A stretch of 5,409 nt of DNA from Desulfuromonadaceae bacterium UBA6124 (GTDB taxonomy: Bacteria > Desulfobacterota > Desulfuromonadia > Desulfuromonadales > Trichloromonadaceae), in contig DIVU01000349.1 of the NCBI GenBank assembly GCA_002423365.1, positions 409 through 5,817 on the forward strand, written 5' to 3'. This document shows, one piece after another, positions 1-5,136 of the stretch (position 1 is its first letter; every line of letters begins with the position of its first letter). Below the pieces are notes generated by a model. That model saw nothing but the letters and a program-made list of their open reading frames with translations. It was not told where the DNA came from and did not search any database. The position numbers were made by a program, and so were the translations under genes.

Positions 1-89
1 TCCATGCCGAGGACCGGGTTGATCTTCACCCGCCGCTTCGCAGCCCAGGACCTGGTTGATCTTGACGGCGCCGGTGGTGGAAGTGAGTT
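1..89. other. GC-rich left edge, no supported gene
   Basis: This GC-rich stretch ends abruptly at an AT-rich block near position 90. Short frames are open to the window edge on both strands (plus frame 1 runs to a stop near 129; one minus frame begins just after a stop near 88-90), but none shows a recognisable domain. It contains the imperfect direct repeat listed separately. It could be the end of a neighbouring gene or sequence outside the phage module; the window does not allow a choice. Confidence 0.3.
10..66. repeat. imperfect 20-bp direct repeat, 37-nt period
   Basis: AGGACCGGGTTGATCTTCAC at 10-29 recurs as AGGACCTGGTTGATCTTGAC at 47-66, with 18 of 20 positions identical. The 37-nt offset is not a multiple of three, so the repeat is not explained by an in-frame repeated peptide. 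Only two units are visible, and more could lie beyond the window edge. Confidence 0.6.
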
Positions 90-203
90 AGCATTTTTTA
101 CACAAACTGTTCTTGTAAATACAAATTAAAGATTCTAGTGCCCTGTAATTAATAATAAAAATCAAACTGGAACAACTTGTGCTTTGATTTATTTTTTGTG
201 TTT
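90..203. other. AT-rich intergenic block with a weak hairpin
   Basis: This strongly AT-rich block contains no convincing gene. Within it, AAATCAAA (159-166) and TTTGATTT (183-190) form an 8-bp inverted repeat with a 16-nt loop. On the minus strand the hairpin is followed by a T-rich run, and on the plus strand by ATTTTTTG, so it could act as a weak terminator in either direction. TTTACA (97-102) and TGTAAA (114-119) form another short inverted pair. No promoter could be assigned with confidence. Confidence 0.4.
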
Positions 204-248
204 TCCCCGGCGCCTGCTTTGGCGTGCTCCTCCAGACGGCGCCGGGGA
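204..248 (-). terminator. GC-rich 11-bp inverted repeat downstream of primase
   Basis: TCCCCGGCGCC (204-214) and GGCGCCGGGGA (238-248) are perfect reverse complements separated by 23 nt. The element lies about 65 nt after the primase stop in the direction of transcription, where an operon-end hairpin would be expected. On the minus strand it is followed by A-rich rather than T-rich sequence, so it is not a textbook intrinsic terminator. It may be a factor-dependent terminator, an RNA-stabilising hairpin, or part of the inverted-repeat cluster that continues at 159-190. Confidence 0.4.
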
Positions 249-314
249 TGAGCAGCTGACCACGGTCAACGAGTTCAACAGGGTTGTGCTTTGGGGTGGG
301 TTGTTGCGGTGGGG

Positions 315-1739
315 TCAGTCGGTGGGCAGGTTGCGCCGGTCATGAACGACGGCGCCGGGGAAAATTTCTTTTATCATCAAAACGGCTTCGGCTTCTTCGG
401 GGGTTGCGCCTGCCAGCTTTTTCAACTCCCGCGATGAAATCACGGCTTTACCGGGGAAGGTTTCGAGCAGCCCGGGCACGTCCAGGGCATTTTCCGCCAG
501 CAGATAGGCGCGGCCGCCGCTGGTTTGAACTTCAAAGACTTGGCCGCCGCGGATCGTTTCGGCGGCCGGGGCCGGTGGCGATGGTTCCGCCGCTGCCGTT
601 GTGGGCGGTGATGCTTTCGGCCGCAGGCCGGGGGAAAGTCCGGCGATGATCCAGGCGCGAACGTCGCCGCCGGTCTGGTGATATTCTCCCGGATCCTTGC
701 CGCTTGGGACTGGCCAGCGGGTCGCCTGGGGAAAGGTCGCCGTCCACCATTGCGCCGCTTGTCCGCCGGGGTTGTCGATCTTGCCGGTTTTCGGATTTTC
801 TCTCGGCTCGAAATCCAGAGCAACGAGGATGCACAAGGACTGCCGCAGGATCGCGGCGGCGGTCTGTTTAGGACGCGCGGCGCAGGTGCCGAGGGGCAAC
901 GCGGCGGCCACGTCGCCAGCTTGCCAGGCAACCAACAGCGCATCCAGGGCCGATTCCACAACGACACAGGCGGCCGTCTTGTCGCCGATTATCAGCACGT
1001 CATCCCCTGAGCCGGGCAACCAGTAATAACGGGGTTCGCCTTCGGGTTGTCTGATTTGGACACGATGCACGCCGATTGCATCGAAATAGGGGATAACAAC
1101 ACCCTGGGGGATCCATAGCTTTTTCGGCTTGCCGGTTTTTGTGCTGATCTCTTCCGGCAATCCCCAAGCGGATCGCGCCCGGTAAAGGTCGGCGGGGTTC
1201 CAGCCGAGGCGAAACCGCTTGACCGCATCGGTGGGAAGGCCACGGCTTGCCAGGTAATCCAGCTGTTCGCGATTTCCGAGAAGTTGCCGGTGACACCATT
1301 CGACCATGACGGCGGCCTTGTCTCTCCAGGTGCTCGCCGGGCCGGTGGCTTCGGCGGCCTGCCAGCTGGTGACGGTGGGGCGCCTGATCGTCGGCGGGGT
1401 CAGGTCGGGCACATGGGCGGCGGTGCGTACACGGTCCCGGGCCATTCGGCACTTGTCGCGAACGGGGCAGGTGGTTGAATCACAGGCTTTGCCGAGGGCT
1501 TCATGGGCTTCGGGGCAGGTCAGGTGCTCGAACTTGCGTAAAAACTCGATAGCATCCCGGGCGCCGCAGTTCCGACACATCCAGCCGCCGCTTTCCGGCC
1601 ATACCACGAATCTATCTGACTTCGACGGGTCCGCTTGCGAGGTGCCGCAGGACGGGCAGGGGCCGTGCCATTCGCCGCCTTTGTTGCTCGAAACGCGGCG
1701 AAGAGTGACGTGTTTTTGTGCCAGGTCAAGCAAGTTCAT
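315..1739 (-). CDS. Phage DNA primase (CHC2-type zinc site plus TOPRIM domain)
   Basis: A 474-residue protein that should synthesise RNA primers for phage replication in the cytoplasm. The N-terminal zinc-binding region shows C28-x2-C31 and C55-x2-C58, as in DnaG/CHC2 primases. A second cysteine group (C75, C86, C91, C97) follows. The TOPRIM domain spans about 245-365: motif 1 glutamate E262 in VVVESALDALLV, then the acidic motif ALDFE (D309, E311), then GKDPGEY (347-353) and a DVRAWI segment typical of phage primases. The second acidic residue is Glu where TOPRIM proteins usually have Asp. A proline/alanine-rich linker (about 378-393) leads to an 80-residue C-terminal domain I do not recognise, which could contact the helicase. 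The ATG at 1739 has a GAGGGGGG ribosome binding site (1748-1755) spaced by 8 nt. No helicase domain is present; that function is in the next gene upstream. The gene stops with TGA at 315-317. Confidence 0.9.
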   Translation of the reverse strand: MNLLDLAQKHVTLRRVSSNKGGEWHGPCPSCGTSQADPSKSDRFVVWPESGGWMCRNCGARDAIEFLRKFEHLTCPEAHEALGKACDSTTCPVRDKCRMARDRVRTAAHVPDLTPPTIRRPTVTSWQAAEATGPASTWRDKAAVMVEWCHRQLLGNREQLDYLASRGLPTDAVKRFRLGWNPADLYRARSAWGLPEEISTKTGKPKKLWIPQGVVIPYFDAIGVHRVQIRQPEGEPRYYWLPGSGDDVLIIGDKTAACVVVESALDALLVAWQAGDVAAALPLGTCAARPKQTAAAILRQSLCILVALDFEPRENPKTGKIDNPGGQAAQWWTATFPQATRWPVPSGKDPGEYHQTGGDVRAWIIAGLSPGLRPKASPPTTAAAEPSPPAPAAETIRGGQVFEVQTSGGRAYLLAENALDVPGLLETFPGKAVISSRELKKLAGATPEEAEAVLMIKEIFPGAVVHDRRNLPTD

Positions 1740-1988
1740 AAACCGCGCCCCCCTCGTTTAATCCGGTCAAGAATCATTCGGCCCGACGAAGGCGAACGGG
1801 CGAAGAGTGACAATTTTTGTCTTGAAGGATATCCTTCAAAATACACAAACTCTCTATATACATTCCCTATCCTTTATTAACTTTACTAAGATTTATCCTT
1901 CAAAGGTTCAAAGTAATAAATAAAGATAATAATAACAAGGTCTTAGAATTTGAATGATCGCTTTTGAAAGGTTCGCTTATCCTTCGGA
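1740..1988. other. Candidate replication origin / regulatory region
   Basis: This 249-nt gene-free gap lies between the helicase stop and the primase start. Its middle (about 1840-1975) is very AT-rich, while its primase-proximal end is GC-rich and forms the leader. The hexamer ATCCTT occurs in direct orientation at 1831, 1869, 1895 and 1979, and TTGAAGGAT-like half-sites occur in the opposite orientation at 1822, 1950 and 1964. AAAGGTTC is repeated at 1902-1909 and 1967-1974. Short iterated sites beside an AT-rich segment next to primase and helicase genes are the usual features of an iteron-type phage or plasmid origin. A promoter/operator region for the primase is an equally possible or overlapping role. 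No convincing -35/-10 pair was found. Confidence 0.5.
1809..1839. promoter_or_regulatory. Adjacent palindromes upstream of primase, probable operator
   Basis: TTGAAGGATATCCTTCAA at 1822-1839 is a perfect 18-bp palindrome. It abuts a second palindrome, GACAA-TTT-TTGTC, at 1809-1821. The pair lies about 70-100 nt upstream of the primase ATG. A perfect palindrome with no spacer is a typical site for a dimeric DNA-binding protein. The half-site ATCCTTCAA recurs at 1895-1903, and variants occur elsewhere in the same gap, so this may be the highest-affinity member of a site cluster. Autoregulation by a phage DNA-binding protein or initiator binding are the likely roles. Confidence 0.5.
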
Positions 1989-1996
1989 TCATTCAA
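1950..1996 (-). repeat. 10-bp inverted repeat spanning the helicase stop
   Basis: TTGAATGATC (1950-1959) and GATCATTCAA (1987-1996) are perfect reverse complements with a 27-nt loop. The helicase TGA stop (1989-1991) lies inside one arm. The arms are variants of the ATCCTTCAA half-site, so the structure may belong to the iterated-site cluster. A hairpin at the end of the helicase transcript is also possible, but no T-tract follows. Confidence 0.45.
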
Positions 1997-3614
1997 GAAT
2001 ATGGCGCAATTCAAGGCCGATATACCGGACGGCACCCCCGGCGGCGCCTCGGTCCTTCTGGTAGCCGCGCCGCGCCATCGAATCGCCGAATCGTTTTTGA
2101 CTCGGTGCCTTGTCGGAAATATTCGCTATCCACCATTCCTTAAACGACACATAAGCGTTCTTGGCGGTAACGGTAGCATCCGCCGCTTCGATGCATCGTT
2201 CCTCGATCCAGGCGAAAAGGTCATCTTCGGATTGTCGATATTCAGCCGTCGCCGACAGGACGGACGGCGGCGGGTTCAATCCCTGTTTCTGCCATTCCAG
2301 GCAACCACGCACCAGCCATGCCAGGATGCCGGGCCCTTCCTTCATGAGCCGTTCGGGCAGGCCCTTGTCGATCTTCCTTTCGTGCTCGGCTATCGGCCGT
2401 TCGACGTAGGAAAGGGAAAACTCGACCATGTGCAGCCGGGACCAGAAAGCGAAGTCTTGCGCATCTGCCCGGGGCTTGTGGTTGGTCGCCAGGCATAGCA
2501 GGTGCGACGGCGCCCACGTAGAGGGCTGCCGGTCGTGCGGACTCCTCCCGGTGAGGGTGTCGCCGCCGGACAACCATTTCACGCGGGATGCCGAGAAGCG
2601 CCGCCCCTGGTCCGTTTCGCTGCAAAAGGCCACGCGCAGACCACGCAACGCCATCAGGTGCGGCGACGGCCCCGCCGGGTTGCTCGCTCGCCCCTGATCC
2701 AGCAGCAGTTCAGCCGGAACCGGCGCCGCCAGCGGACCCAGGACGGCGCCGAGGGTTTCAATCAAGGTGCCTTTGCCGTTGCGGCCGAAGCCGTAGAGAA
2801 CCGCGAAAACGTGTTCTCGGACAACGCCGGTGACGCCGTAGCCGAAGAGGCGCCCCAGGTAACCGGCGCGGGCCTGATCGTCGGTCATGATTTCGGGGAT
2901 GAAACTTTCCCATTCTGGACAGGGGGAGTTTTCGCCGGTGGCGAGATAATCATCAACCCCTTCGGGGAAGGGAAATGGACTGGCCAGGGTCAGCAGATCG
3001 TCGGGATCCCCGGGCCGTAGTAGGCCGGTGCGCAGATCGACCACGCCATTTTGACAGGCCAGCAACCACGGCTTGTTGTCCAGCCGGTCGCCGGTGACGA
3101 CTAAGGAACTTTCGCCGCAGGTGGCCGCGAATATCAGGCAGTTTTCCCGGCCGCGCCGGGAACGTAGCCGATTGACGCGGCGCATAACCTGAGCCTGTCG
3201 CCGCTGCATCCGGTCGGCTTCGTCTTCGTCGGTCGTTTCCGCCAACTGTCGGGCGATTGCCTGGACTTCCTTTAAATAAGCCTGTGCCACGGCTTCGACG
3301 GCGGTTAAGGCCGTGCCGGTGGTGTCGCGTTGCCAGTGATGCCCTTGCCAGGCCAGCCATTCACCGGCGGACGCGTCAAACACAAACCGACCACGATGCA
3401 AGGCCGCAAACAGGATGCCGTCGCCCAACTCGTTGGCGTTGTAACAGGCGCGGACGAATTCGGGATCGTCAGGGCCGCCAGGTGGTGTTTTCTTGCCGTC
3501 GATTTTGTCCAGGTGGCGGGCCTCTTCGGCGCGGCGGGCTTCGACCTGAGCACGCAGGTCAATCAGCTTGCCGGCGGCGGCGCTCGGCGGTGTCTGGTTT
3601 TCTTGGTCAGACAA
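1989..3614 (-). CDS. Superfamily 3 replicative helicase, P4/D5 type
   Basis: From the TTG at 3614 the product is 541 residues; an in-frame ATG at 3659 would give 556. It should be a hexameric ATP-dependent helicase that unwinds DNA at the phage origin. Positions below are from the TTG. The D5_N-like region includes about 58-94 (LGDGILFAALHRG to AWQGHHW), and CQNGVVDLRTG follows at about 187-197. SF3 motifs come in order: Walker A GFGRNGKGT (275-283), an acidic Walker B-type RVAFCSETD (327-335), motif C LLCLATNHKP (372-381, Asn378), then arginine-containing FWSRLHMVEF. The C-terminal part (about 485-537, with SQKRFGDSMARRGY) resembles the winged helix that ends P4-type helicases and may bind origin DNA. 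A primase domain is absent. The TTG is favoured because GGAGG lies 5 nt ahead and it overlaps the preceding gene by only 8 nt; the ATG lacks a clear ribosome binding site. The start is the main uncertainty. Confidence 0.92.
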   Translation of the reverse strand: MSDQENQTPPSAAAGKLIDLRAQVEARRAEEARHLDKIDGKKTPPGGPDDPEFVRACYNANELGDGILFAALHRGRFVFDASAGEWLAWQGHHWQRDTTGTALTAVEAVAQAYLKEVQAIARQLAETTDEDEADRMQRRQAQVMRRVNRLRSRRGRENCLIFAATCGESSLVVTGDRLDNKPWLLACQNGVVDLRTGLLRPGDPDDLLTLASPFPFPEGVDDYLATGENSPCPEWESFIPEIMTDDQARAGYLGRLFGYGVTGVVREHVFAVLYGFGRNGKGTLIETLGAVLGPLAAPVPAELLLDQGRASNPAGPSPHLMALRGLRVAFCSETDQGRRFSASRVKWLSGGDTLTGRSPHDRQPSTWAPSHLLCLATNHKPRADAQDFAFWSRLHMVEFSLSYVERPIAEHERKIDKGLPERLMKEGPGILAWLVRGCLEWQKQGLNPPPSVLSATAEYRQSEDDLFAWIEERCIEAADATVTAKNAYVSFKEWWIANISDKAPSQKRFGDSMARRGYQKDRGAAGGAVRYIGLELRHILE

Positions 3615-3801
3615 TAGGACCTCCATCATGAAGTCGAAATAGAGGTTCGCCGGTCGCATTTTTCAGCGTGAGCAAGTGAGCCGCTTGCTCACGCGTCACA
3701 AGCTGATTCAACTCCCGACCCCACCACAACCCAAAGGCCCTATGGGTTTCCGCGCCGATGAGGTAAATTATTTCGAACTCCGTCTTGTGGTCATTCATCA
3801 T
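3607..3801 (-). CDS. Small unknown phage protein (64 aa)
   Basis: I do not recognise the family. The ATG at 3801 gives 64 residues, and another ATG directly follows at 3798. GGGAG lies about 9 nt ahead of the first ATG, which supports this region as the start; a TTG at 3807 is too close to that site. The protein has a short acidic start, a hydrophobic/aromatic middle (IIYLIGAE, then FGLWWGRELNQL), and a segment TREQAAHLLTLKNATGEPLF that looks like a small alpha/beta fold. There is no signal peptide or clear membrane span. It overlaps the zinc-ribbon gene before it by 11 nt (8 nt from the second ATG) and the helicase after it by 8 nt. This tight packing is the best evidence that it is real. 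A role as a helicase accessory is possible but unproven. Confidence 0.7.
   Translation of the reverse strand: MMNDHKTEFEIIYLIGAETHRAFGLWWGRELNQLVTREQAAHLLTLKNATGEPLFRLHDGGPIV
3612..3624 (-). promoter_or_regulatory. RBS and TTG start of the helicase gene
   Basis: Minus-strand GGAGG (3624-3620) is followed after 5 nt by TTG (3614-3612). The TTG lies inside the end of the preceding gene, whose TGA is at 3609-3607, so the two frames overlap by 8 nt. Upstream of the alternative ATG at 3659 the sequence is A-rich with no purine-rich core at suitable spacing. This favours a translationally coupled TTG start. Confidence 0.6.
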
Positions 3802-4243
3802 CGGCAAGATCTCCCTTCTTCACCGATTTATCGGCCACGTTGGCCAGGGTCAGACCGGACAACCGGCGCCGCCACAAACAGACGGTAGAGGGGTCGACGT
3901 TGACAACCCGGGCGATTGTCTCATTTTTGGCTCCCGCTTCGAGTAGCGCCGCCAGGGTCACAATTTGAGCCGGACTTAGGCGGACCCCCATAAAAGGCGA
4001 CTCCGACAAGGTGCGGAATTGTTTTCCGCAGCGCTTGCACTTCGCTTTCCCGTAGCTGCTTAGGTTTTTTTGGGCCGTTCGGTTCAGGCTTCCGCCGCAG
4101 GAGGGGCACATGAGCACATCACCGGGCCAGACCTGCCGAAACAGCCAATCAGCCGCGCCGCCGCGCTCGAAAAATTCCGGCAACGCTTGCAGCGCTGCTC
4201 CGGTGAAGAAATCGCCATCTTCCCTAGACCGCTTAGGGCACAT
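3791..4243 (-). CDS. Zinc-ribbon/HTH DNA-binding protein, transposase-derived
   Basis: A 150-residue protein. It starts with a helical segment (LPEFFERGGAADWLFRQVWP, about 21-40), followed by a four-cysteine zinc ribbon (C46-x2-C49, C69-x2-C72, then KQF). A short linker (LSESPFMGVRLSPAQIVTL) leads to a helix-turn-helix at about 104-129 (TIARVVNVDPSTVCLWRRRL). This order matches the N-terminal DNA-binding part of IS1595-type transposases, where a WLFRLRWP-like motif precedes the ribbon. The DDE catalytic domain is missing, and the protein ends in a charged tail (KKGDLADDE). It is therefore more likely a domesticated regulator or site-binding protein than a transposase. The ATG at 4243 has AGGGGG about 4 nt ahead. 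It is first in a three-gene overlapping set with the 64-residue protein and the helicase, so regulation of replication or origin binding is a reasonable guess. Zn-ribbon phage activators are another possibility. Confidence 0.8.
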   Translation of the reverse strand: MCPKRSREDGDFFTGAALQALPEFFERGGAADWLFRQVWPGDVLMCPSCGGSLNRTAQKNLSSYGKAKCKRCGKQFRTLSESPFMGVRLSPAQIVTLAALLEAGAKNETIARVVNVDPSTVCLWRRRLSGLTLANVADKSVKKGDLADDE

Positions 4244-4310
4244 GTAACCCCCTATTTATGTTAGATTTTTTGCATTGCTGCAGGGCCGAATCAAAAAAAT
4301 AAATGGACTC

Positions 4311-4340
4311 AATATCCGGGCGCTTGCTTCCCGTAGTCAA
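4311..4340 (-). promoter_or_regulatory. Possible sigma70 promoter for the replication genes
   Basis: Minus-strand TTGACT (4340-4335) and GATATT (4316-4311) are separated by 18 nt, giving five of six matches at -35 and four of six at -10. Transcription would begin near 4304 and leave a leader of about 60 nt, including a run of seven T, before the zinc-ribbon gene. It sits in the only sizeable gap upstream of that gene cluster. The weak -10 keeps confidence low. Confidence 0.35.
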
Positions 4341-4361
4341 CAAACCCCTGGGAAGGACCCA

Positions 4362-4982
4362 TTACTTTGTGAGACGGCGCAGGTGATACCGGAACCGCTC
4401 ATCGACCACGGACAGGACCTTCTTTTGAACCCGGGCCATGACATCTTGGCGTTCGAGCATTGACGCAATCGTAATCATCGCCTTGTTGATTATTCCGCCT
4501 TGGCTGTTCTCCAGGTCGCGGCGTTGAAAAACGTGCATCGCTCCCGCGCCATCCGTCGCTCCCCGTCTGCCACGCCCGATGAAAGCCTGCGGCAAGTGCG
4601 TTGTCTTGCCCTTCAGCGTCTTGACGAAAACGCCCGTCGACTTCTTCGCTCGCTTGCCTTTGGTTGACTTCTTCCCGTCCGTCGTCCTGGCCGATCCACC
4701 GACATTGCGAACCCACTTCGCGCCGAAGTTCATCAAGCCGATAGGGCGCCCCTCTGCCTTGATGACTGCCTCCAGGTTCTCGCCGGTGGCCATCTGAATA
4801 TTTCGCACCTCATCATCAACGCGGCGCTTGCCCAGGTTGTAGATATCGCGGATTGCATAGCTCGCTTCCGTGCGCCCCTGCTTGGCCGACTCATTCACCG
4901 CAAATTGCGCGGCCTTCCTGACACTGATTGAATCGATTGACTTAAGGGCAGCTTCAATGCCTTTGGCCTTGAGAGTAATCAT
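4362..4982 (-). CDS. Phage minor tail protein Z / tail completion protein
   Basis: A 206-residue, basic protein resembling the minor tail protein Z family (lambda gpZ). In lambda, gpZ acts late in tail assembly, when the tail is completed for joining to the head. Visible family-like features are the helical, Ala-rich N-terminus with FAVNESAKQGRTEASYAIRD (about 27-46), a basic helix YNLGKRRVDDEVR, the segment EAVIKAEGRPIGLMNFGAKW (about 71-90), and a later GVFVKTLKG...QAFIGRG...HVFQRRD section (about 117-156). Length is close to lambda gpZ (about 190). The lysine-rich loop at about 104-127 (KKSTKGKRAKKS) looks expanded. I chose the ATG at 4982 because GGAG lies 6 nt ahead; a TTG at 4994 would add four residues but would contain that ribosome binding site. 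It ends with TAA, and the replication genes follow after about 120 nt on the same strand. Confidence 0.82.
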   Translation of the reverse strand: MITLKAKGIEAALKSIDSISVRKAAQFAVNESAKQGRTEASYAIRDIYNLGKRRVDDEVRNIQMATGENLEAVIKAEGRPIGLMNFGAKWVRNVGGSARTTDGKKSTKGKRAKKSTGVFVKTLKGKTTHLPQAFIGRGRRGATDGAGAMHVFQRRDLENSQGGIINKAMITIASMLERQDVMARVQKKVLSVVDERFRYHLRRLTK

Positions 4983-4988
4983 GTGTGA

Positions 4989-4992
4989 CTCC
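4989..4992 (-). promoter_or_regulatory. RBS that decides the tail protein start
   Basis: Minus-strand GGAG is followed by TCACAC and then the ATG at 4982-4980. The AT-rich leader before it should be unstructured. This spacing favours the ATG over the in-frame TTG at 4994. Confidence 0.65.
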
Positions 4993-5101
4993 AATTATTA
5001 TTTATTGTCGGATAACGCCATTCATCGATAGGGGTTACGGGGACTTCTTCACACGCTGCATGAAGCTTTCCGCTTCGGCGGCGCCCTCGACCCGCCAGCG
5101 A

Positions 5102-5132
5102 AGAGCCCACGGGCTATCTACCCGTGGGCTCT
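5102..5132 (-). terminator. Perfect 12-bp hairpin just after the stop codon
   Basis: AGAGCCCACGGG (5102-5113) and CCCGTGGGCTCT (5121-5132) pair perfectly around a 7-nt loop. On the minus strand the stem begins 4 nt after the TAG of the upstream gene, a typical terminator position. No T-tract follows, so it would be a non-canonical terminator or a transcript-stabilising hairpin separating the unknown gene from the tail gene. Confidence 0.55.
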
Positions 5133-5136
5133 CGGA

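Larger units (their letters stand above)
4983..5136 (-). other. Inter-gene region with conflicting short open frames
   Basis: This stretch lies between the stop of the unknown protein and the tail gene. In the same frame as the upstream gene, reading past the TAG (5139-5137) gives 33 further codons to a TAA at 5037-5035, ending in GAAEAESFMQRVKKSP; the last part has G/C-rich third positions like real genes here. A different frame from a GTG at 5110 encodes 43 residues, and its TGA overlaps the tail gene's ATG as ATGA. Neither has a visible ribosome binding site. It may be plain untranslated sequence, a readthrough extension, or the eroded end of a gene. Confidence 0.35.

Noticed and set aside
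284..649. 121-codon plus-strand open frame
   Set aside because: It lies opposite the primase 3' end, is composed of Arg/Gly/Pro-rich low-information residues, and shows no domain; it is a shadow of the real gene.
1306..1761. 151-codon plus-strand open frame opposite the primase N-terminus
   Set aside because: The opposite strand carries clear zinc-site and primase features in this stretch; this frame has none and no plausible ribosome binding site.
1740..1801. TTGACC near 1766-1771 (minus) as a primase -35 element
   Set aside because: A correctly spaced -10 would fall on the ribosome binding site and start codon, leaving no leader.
1822..1996. CRISPR array
   Set aside because: The repeated units are only 6-9 bp, occur in both orientations and are unevenly spaced; there are no uniform spacers.
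2242..2625. 127-codon minus-strand open frame inside the helicase gene
   Set aside because: It is an alternative frame of the helicase with Arg/Ala/Pro-rich composition and no own start signal.
2001..3020. Long plus-strand open frames (165 and 172 codons) opposite the helicase
   Set aside because: The minus strand here encodes all SF3 motifs in order. GC-rich coding DNA commonly leaves long antisense frames open.
3791..4243. Intact insertion sequence
   Set aside because: No catalytic domain, no terminal inverted repeats bracketing the gene, and the downstream gene overlaps it.
4979..5110. 43-codon frame from GTG 5110 ending in an ATGA overlap with the tail gene
   Set aside because: The overlap is suggestive, but there is no ribosome binding site, the start lies inside the hairpin, and third positions are less gene-like than in the competing frame.
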